From Aplectana chamaeleonis (lineage: Eukaryota; Nematoda; Chromadorea; Rhabditida; Cosmocercidae): a stretch of 64,000 nt of DNA. The stretch lies in NCBI GenBank assembly GCA_029168955.1, contig JAPDOI010000153.1, positions 619,001 through 683,000 on the forward strand, written 5' to 3'. The position numbers and the translations under genes are program-made. A model generated the notes under the pieces. It searched no databases. It was not told the DNA's origin and saw only the letters and a list, made by a program, of their open reading frames with translations. Shown one piece after another: positions 49,601-58,600 of the stretch (positions within the stretch are counted from its first letter, which is position 1; each line of letters begins with the position of its first letter).

Positions 49601-52600
49601 ATCTTTGCTCGGATAACTCGCTCCAAACCCAATCGTAGGAGCCTTTAGGACCTAGGCGTTCATAAATTTCAGGAGTAAAATCACCCACCTGATATCCAAA
49701 ATACTTCAAGATATCTGCTTTACACATTGGACACGTCCGATGTTCCAGTAACCATGGGTCTATACAGGATTTGTGATAGACATGCCTGAAAAATGCAGAT
49801 CTCACATGTGAACTCTAGATCTATCAGAATTTCCATAGGTAGGATTTCAACTTCAGGGAACTAATCGGATTCCAAATTAGGCTCTATTTTGGGAAGTATT
49901 GCATTCTTCTGGGGGTAACTCACTCACTGGATGAAGTACTATAATACTAATGGCAGCTGACAACAGGAAAGGAAAACTGTGACACTTTCGGAACCTAAGC
50001 CCCTGTCCATACTACTCGGAAAGCGCGACCACGACAGTGGCTCAAGGGATCACTTATACTACCGCCACCAAGCGGCGCGCCACAATGTAATATTGATTTT
50101 CTGTAATATTGATCTCGTCGCGCGGCGCGATCGATATTTTAGAATCACATTTCGACGCGCCGCTTGGTGGCGGAACTATGAACGACGCCTATCACTGCGT
50201 CGCATCGTCGCGTGAAGCGTGAACCTAGCCGAGTGTTTTTAAATCCATCTCAAATTTTGATTACTCTAATTCAATATAGGTCTCATTTATATAATCACTT
50301 ACTATTCATTTGTTTTTTTTTTTTCATTTTTTCTTTTATTCTCTCATATTTATAGTAGTGATTGTTCAGATTAATCTTATTAAATAACTCTTAGATATTT
50401 TTACAACTGTTCTACTTGTTATTTATTTTTTTGTTTGAACAAATTCATCTGTATACTTGGCCTTTTTTCCTTTAGCAGAGTTCGCCACAGTAATTACTTT
50501 AATTTAGTTGTTATTCATTCTAATAATTTTTCATTACCTAATCGAATTCTTAGATTAATTATCTCAAAAAAAAAAGATTTTTGTTAAGGATGAATTTATT
50601 TTGTCTATTGATTTTAATTTTTTCATTCATTCAATCAAGTTCGTATCTTTGAATATTAATTTTTTTCTGGCTAATCATTTTATTTCAATCAATTCTATTT
50701 TTAGTCAAGTTCAACTAATTAGGCCCATTGTTTTTTTCTTATTTTTCCAATTACTTTACCTTTATAGTTATTCATTGCATTATTTTTTACCTCTACAATT
50801 ATTAAATGCACTAAATATCAATCAAATGCTACGAGAAATATTTGAATAGGTTACTTCTTTTTTATTGAATTTTATCACCATCGAGTTCATGCTCGTTCAG
50901 TTTTACTGTTTCTTTTTTCTGATTTAGTTCAGTTCAATTCAAGTTTCATTTTGTCTCATTGATTATTCGTTTTGTTGAATATTATATCAACTAATTCGAG
51001 AAGTTATTATTAACAATTTGACTTTCATTCAAATCTAATCTTATTCATTACTATTTATGGATATACCATGGCAAATTTTCAGGGTTGAGAGGAATTATGT
51101 TTTTATTTAAAAAAATTATTCGCAGAATTTGGCACTGGCAAGAAAACAATTATTGGAATAAATTTTTTTCGAAAAATCAAGAAATACTACAGGAACACAT
51201 GCTAGATCAATGACTGGCCTATTTATATATGATAAAAATAATAATTAAACATTGAATAATTAATTATCAAATAAGTAATAAATAAATACTATGAAAACCG
51301 AATTTCTAGAAAAAAGTAAAGAACTGGTTTAGGGGAACATGAAGAAAACAAAAACAGGAATTGATATAGAATTGGGGGAGAAACTGAAGAAAAATACAAT
51401 TCTAAATGAATTCACCTCGAGTTCATGGTTTTCGACCCAAATGATAAATGTATATCTCTTCAGACTTTTAGGAAGAGGAATTTCTGAGAATTCAATTTTC
51501 ATTAATCCTACGAAGTTGCAATATTTGAAACTTTCACTCAAAATTTTCACTAAAGCCCTCCTTATTTTGCGCAAAATCGCTACAACTCTATGAATATTTA
51601 TTCCTGCCATTTCTCCCTCCTCTCCCTCTTCCGCTTCCAAGAAATTCAATATGGTCGGCCCGGCGGCCTTCCCTCTCCCTATTTTTCTTGTTTTTCCTGC
51701 CTCTTGTCGTCTCCTCGCGGCTGGTGTGGGTGTGCCAATGGAGCGGAACTACACATGGGCAAACATGCTTGTTTTCAGTCACTCCTCGGGGGGCGGAAGC
51801 CGCTTGAAAGTGAGAAGCCTTCGCCGAAGCCGCCATGACGCCACAATTAGACGCCCGCCCCACACGTCTGCCAGTGACACCGACAAGAATACTCCAGAGA
51901 GAGGAAAACAATAGAAGAACCCTGGGAAACAAAAAACCTATCCAATGGGCAAGAAGTTTGCTCACAAAGGAAACTATTCAGGCGTAGTCGGAGGTTTGTA
52001 AAACGAACTACATAGCGAGAATTCCAATGCTACAAGAAAAACTGGGAGTGGCACCGGCCTGATCCCATATCTGAAGAAGCTATAAGCTCGAAACGATTGG
52101 TTACAGTATTAAACTGACGTTCTACCTAACGTAGGCAGCCATACAAGTCCGAAACACTGGAAGCGGACCACATATTCGTGTTCAGTGCCCAAAATTACAC
52201 CCCTGGACGCAGTTTTGGCGAGAAAAAAAAAACCGGACTTTGGATCCCAAAAAATGAAACTGAGCTACCGAAACCCTCCATGATGCTCTGATAGTGAAAT
52301 AAAAAAAAATTCGCGAAGAAGCGTTTTCCCTGCGGTTTTTTTTGGAGGTGAACACGAGAATGAGGTCCGTTTTTGATTTTATGATATATTAAGGTGAGTT
52401 ATGAAGAGCAGGGTTCCTTTACAACTACCGTAAGACGCTGTAATCGGCCGAAAAAATTAGATTGGCTATCGTATTTTTGTCCAGCGCCTAATAAACCCCT
52501 ACAAACACTTCAAAAACCTTGAGTTACCGGAGTTTGCGAGATTAGGGTGAACAAGCGCGATTACGGACCAGGGTCAGGCCTCTTTCAGAGTGCGATCGCC

Positions 52601-55600
52601 GATCGCTGCGTTGGCATGTTTTGAATACCGATCGACGTGCGACGCGATCTCGATCGATGCTCATTGTTATCACCTCTTCGCGTCGCACAGCGATCGAACT
52701 CTGAAAGAGGCCTCATACTTCACTACGCGACGGCTGCCCCACGTCGTACACATCGATTTTCGATCGATAGTTGCGCGGCGCTGATTGCGAGAAGCATCTC
52801 TTTGTGCGGACTATAATTAGTCACACGTGATGCCGTTGTATTCTTCAAAAGAAATTTGCAAGTTGTCCAAAATCGAAAGAAACAGCCTTGCTTGGAACAC
52901 AATCTTCAACCCCATGTTCTGATCGATGCTCCTAACCACAAGGTTACAATAAGCAGCGAAATGTTCAAATAAAAGCCGAGATGTAATTTCAAGGCCAAAT
53001 ATGAAAATTCCACAAAATGCGAAAATTTCGTCGCAGAGAGGATTCGAACCCTAGTGTCACTCCTGTGCGCCTACATAGCTTCTCCACCAGTGAACCGAGA
53101 ACGCTCCATTTTTGTCACTTCAGCTCCGGCTAGTAGAAGCAGGACATCGCTTGCCGCCGAGGGTTTTGCGATTCTTACTTCTCGCATATATCTCCTCCAA
53201 TAATTCACTGAAACTCAGTCAGGTGAAGGGGGGGGAGGTGGGTTAATTTGAAAATTTGAAGCGATGAACACGATTATGAGTTCCGTTTTTGATATTTCGA
53301 ATTTTTATAGTGGGTCACATTAGGTACAAAGTCATTCTACAACTGCAACATATCGTTTCGAGCTTATAACCCTTTCAGACAAAGGTTTAGGCGGGGTCAC
53401 TCACAGTTTTTACTAATCGTAGTATCGGCATTCTCGTTAACTATGTCTTTCTGCTAACCTCGTACTCCGCTAAAATGGTTTCCCTTGTAAGAACATTCTT
53501 TTTGAAATCCGAATTTTGACTAAAACTGAAAAGAATTGTCCCCTAAAATCCACCTATAGTGTTTTCTCTTCAAACCTCTATCTAACGGGGCGGTGCCTGA
53601 CTGATTGTTTCCGATGTGAGGTAATCCTGTTTCTACGTCGAGCTCAATAATTCTGTTGATTAGATTCAAGGAATACTGAACTTTATCCATCTATAAGACA
53701 AAAACAAAGCCTATGAGACACATACATCGTCGGGGCGTGAAGCGGGATAGGGCAAAGCGGGTTTACCGGGCTGAAAATTTGAGGCTGCTGGCTAGACCTA
53801 GAGGAAGTCAACGGACTCTAGAAGACCACAGAGGGAAAATATGATTATTGCATATTATAGTAATGTTTTTTATTTCATTTTTTCAGCCAATAACGGCAAC
53901 TAATGTGTTGTCAATAGATTAAATGTTCAGGAAAGTGTCTGTGCTGACAAGAAATGTTTTCCTTTCACCTAAATAATCAGGTTGGTTCAATGGCTATAAG
54001 ATATGTAGTCAGGAAAAGCAGCATTCTCGATTACTGTTGAAATTTTCACCACACTTTACACACGACGCTCATGTGCTATGAGGAGTATACTGTGCTTCTC
54101 TGGGCCAAATTCCGGTCCGCAATTGCGTCTCGACACGCTTTGCGGCCGCGCGCTTCCGAGTCTGAAGAGTTTCCAGAGCCGCAACCGCCGATCTGTTGAC
54201 CCTAGGTGGGTTTTGTGCCCTGGAAACTTGAAAAATTGGAGAAAACTGTATAAAAAAGCCACATCGAGTCGGCTTCGGCGCTGAAAACTCAACTGACTCG
54301 AGCGCGTGCGGCCGCAAAGCGTGTCGAGACGCAACTGCGGACCGGACAAGCACAGTAAATAGCGCCCAATCTGTCCCATAGTTGGGTGAAAGTCAAGTCC
54401 TAGAATAATCAGAACTACATCATTGGTTCTGCATTTGTACCCGCTATGGAACAGGGATTTTTAGGGAGGAACGGGGAAGAATTTTTTAAAAACTTTTCGA
54501 ATCCCGTTAGTTTCGGGACAAAATAGCTTGAAATAAACGCAGATAGTCAGGGAGCCGCTGAAGTGGAGCAGTATCTTTACGTAATCCAAGTAAAGAGAAT
54601 AAAGTCCTTATTTATTTATTTATTTTTTATATTCACATTATTTTTTGTTTTTCCCAATTTTAGGTTCTTGAATTTATTTTATTCAATTTTTTTTCTTTTG
54701 CATTTCTATTCGTCTAACGTAGTGTAACTCATGTTTGAACTTCTGAAAAACCTCTGCTATCACTATTTTTCAAATAATCTTGATTATAGATCAGACACCA
54801 AAATAATGCACGTACCTAGTTTTTTTACCTGCAGTATCATAGAAATTCGAGGTGCTTTATTTTGAAATTTTTGCTTTTGAGAAAAATCGTTCTTGGTTGT
54901 GAACAAATCTTGAATAGCATTCCATTCATGCTTCAGTGAATTTTCAAAAATTTCTGCATTTTTTTTACCAAAACTCGTTCTTTCTCGTGAAGCGGCTCGA
55001 AAATAAATCTCCTCATCCTCTCCAAAAATTTGAAAAAAAAATCCACAATTCTGCTGTGTTTTTTCTTCCAGAGGAAATCTTCGATGCTTTGAAAAAACTT
55101 TTGATATTTCGCGGAAATTCGGTGAGCTTTGGAAGATTTTCAGCATTTCATCCGGATGACGTACATGAAACTGAAAAAAGGACAATATTCCGTACTAACA
55201 CGATTTTCAGTTTTTCTTGCCGTAACTGCGCGGCCTTTTTACTTCAACATTTGTCCAAGAGAATTCACAAATTTCCCGATTTTTTTTCGGACAGATATCC
55301 GAAAATATCCGAAACGCATCCAATGAAGAAAAGGTAGGAAGATTTTTGTTTGAAAGCATGGCGATGACGCCATTAGGCCAAAAAAAAATTTGAGACTTTC
55401 TTATTTTGAACTTTTTAATAACTCGAACTATCTTGAAGGCATTGTTCACGATAAAAACCGTATTCTAGTTTCCGATGTTTTTGAGAGAGTAAGTCCAGGA
55501 AGTAGAGGTTAAATAGGGAGAAGTCCCCACAGAACTCTCAGATGTCGGAGCAAAATGGGGCAATGCACATATTTGGATGTTGGAATCTTACGCGATCAAA

Positions 55601-58600
55601 AATATTCGAAATTCGGCAAATATTTCTGCGGTAAATCGAACCCAGGACAACTGTTATATGACGTGGGCGGGATTATCCAATGGGTTGGCTGGTCCACGAG
55701 GTTTTCACCCACTTCCTGGCCGTTGTTGGGCCTACGTCCTTTCTCACCCTTCTTAGAGAGACCCGAAGCTTACGTCCTTGACAAAAAACGGGCAACTTTC
55801 CATCGTGAACATTGCCTTCAAGCTCTCCAACTTTGATGCCCGGAGGACCCAACCCACATCAGTAGGAGAAAGTCAACTCCTCTAAATAGAATTGCCAGAA
55901 GTCTGTTTTTTCTTCCTTCCGGGGATATGCCGATTATTTGAATTCATTGCGGACGCGTGACTGACTGACTGCTTGTCAATGCTGCCACACTGCACTTAAC
56001 GTGACCAGGTCTTTCACCCTTGGCTTCACTTCAAAGAAACCTCACACGCGTGAGCCGTAGGCGGACGGCTTCAATTTGAATTCGCCATCACTTTTTACGA
56101 TTACACACTGAATTCACTTCTAGGAGCGACGAAATTAAATCTGCAAATGTTGTCTCGATCGATTGCCCTTGGCGACTTCATTCCACATTGGGGCAACCAC
56201 CAATACGGATGAATATTTTATTCAATCTACAGATCCATTGAATAATTTATTTTTTATTTATTTACTTATTTATTGAATTACCTACTTGTCTAGGCACTCA
56301 TTTAATTTAATACAATTCTATTTATTTTATTAATCTTTGTTTATTTGATTGTTTACTAAATTAAGTATTTACTAAATTACGTATTTCACCTATATATTTA
56401 TCGGAATCTCATGTTATCATTTAGTAATTATCTCATTTAATATTTGTTAATTTTACTATTTATTAATTACCTCATTTTTGTCTCTTGCCAAGTTTTAATT
56501 TGAAAACAAGATAATTCTACAAAAAATTGACCGCTTTCTCCCTTTTTCAAAGAGCCTATCATGTTTTTTTTTTCGAAACTTCAAAGAGTTTGGTGATCAT
56601 TTCTGGGCTGGGATTCATGAACGGCAAACCGTGGGCTAGGGTTGGGTTTGCGGCGTAAGTAGCATGCATTCTCAGGAGGCAAACCCAACCGTAGCCCACG
56701 GTTTGCGTTCATGAATCCCAGCCCTAGAGCCTGCACAAAAAATTTTAACCTCTTGGAGAACAGTTTAAAGGTAGTGTTCACGATGATTTTCGTTCCCAAG
56801 TTTTCTACTCAAAACAATGCATTGGCTACCAAGTGTTCCCAAAATTACGAAGAAACAGCGAGAAATGCACTAAAACGTCTTATTTCAGTAACATTATTCT
56901 CTGGCCTGGACTAGTTGTCCGGTTGGATGAACATGTTCACGGTGGTTGTCACTGGTAAAAAATGGGGCTAATCGAAAATGGAAGAATATTTTAGGCAAAA
57001 CAGTATTAGTTAGGGTCCGAAGGAAGGAACTGAGCAACAGAGAGAAGAAAATTGCAGAAGACGGATTCACAAAAGATTTCATTGTCACAACGAAGAGTCC
57101 CTGTTAGAGTAGAGGTGGGGTGAGAGTGAAGGATTTCGTGTCCTTCTGGTGCGTTTTTCTCGATTTCTTCGTCATTTCAGTTCTACCCGGGAGCCAAATA
57201 ATCGATTTAGTGAAATTCTGTGAAATGAATTGCACGGATTCTACCGCAAAACTGTCGCCTCCTCTGATAGTTATGGCCGAGAAATAGCCCCCCAGGCTCC
57301 GAAGCGACTCCTGGTGGGCTCTCTCTCTGCTTTTCACGAAATGGCAACCAAAAACCAAAAATAACCGCGACGCAGCCGGCACACCGACAAGCGATGCAGC
57401 CGTCGCCGGCTCGTCGAGCCGCGATTCGGGGCCGCAAGCGGTGGGGCGGGGCCTCCAAAGGCTAAATGGGGTGTAGTAGCTCAAATTTGGGTAACTGTCC
57501 CGATGATGGGGTGGACACCTGAATCATGCCTCATAACTGCGTCGTATTCTTCCCTGAAACACTTTATTTAGCGGCTATTTCTTGGCGATTTGTCGGCCAA
57601 AACTCACAGTCGTTGCCGAACCGAAGCCAAAGCGACAGATTCTCAGTAGTTTCGCGGTAGAATCAAGGCTTTGCTTTGTATCTGCCGGGATCCCACTGCC
57701 TCGACCAGGCGAAAATGGGGCGACGCCGGATTCCGCGGCGGATCCGCCGTGATTTTCGCCTTTGCATACCGAGATTCAAACCTAATCAACACTTACGAAT
57801 CCATCGCGTTCAAGTCCGCCGTGTTACCATCTCCGCAGCCGCAGACGTGCGCTCTTATTACAATTTCGGTTGTTGATCCGCGGTGTTTTCGCGGTCAGTT
57901 CACGGCAGATTCTGCGGTATACTCGCGTCCTTTTTGAGGTAATTTCCCGACTAATCCACTGTGAAATTGCGTTCTTTTCGCGGCAAATTCGCGTGCGACA
58001 CCTCTCCGTACATTTGCGTCATTTTCGCTACAAATTCTCGGTGAAATCCAGGTAAGAAAAACTTTTTACAAAAGATTTTGCCTCCGTGCGGTTCCGCAAA
58101 TCCTTACCCTTAAGCGCGCTGCGATTAGTTCCTGTTGTTATGGATGTAGTCTAGCGCGAATTCGATTACAGATGGCCTGGCCTGCCTGCCCGTCGTGTCG
58201 TAGACACATGAAAAACAAGCACTTTAGGACTGCCCGGGATCAATTCATTCAATTTCTTCTAATACTAGACTCACGAAGGAAGTAAACTTAAAAGAAGTGG
58301 CCATTTCAAATGAATTATAAGTACGTTTCTTCGATCAAATCTTGACGCTGAGTTCGATTTTCTATAGAACAGCACACATTTCTCTAAACAATGCTATGGG
58401 CGTTTTTCAATAGATTAATATAGCTAGATGACATTACACTAGCTGCAATCTACAGAAATCTTCCAAAATGCCTGAAACGGACTTCATATTAGTGTTCATC
58501 TCTTCTGAAGGTTACTATTTGGGGCGCTGAACACGAATACGAAATACTTTTTCGACACCCAAATCGATAGGATTCTGGTATTTTAGCTATTACAACCTAC

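Larger units (their letters stand above)
51330..54080. other. Part of the 11.3-kb goliath intron, no exon recognised
   Basis: Contains the 138-bp MITE-like element at 52576 and related unclassified repeats near 52340, 53260 and again at 58450 (GAACACGA ... GTCCGTTTTTGAT). A purine/pyrimidine-skewed block lies at 51600-51930. Confidence 0.45.

Noticed and set aside
51588..51965. 125-codon - strand frame in the goliath intron
   Set aside because: Skewed composition with Arg/Lys/Glu runs from a purine-rich tract; no similarity is recognised and no acceptor fits goliath phases.
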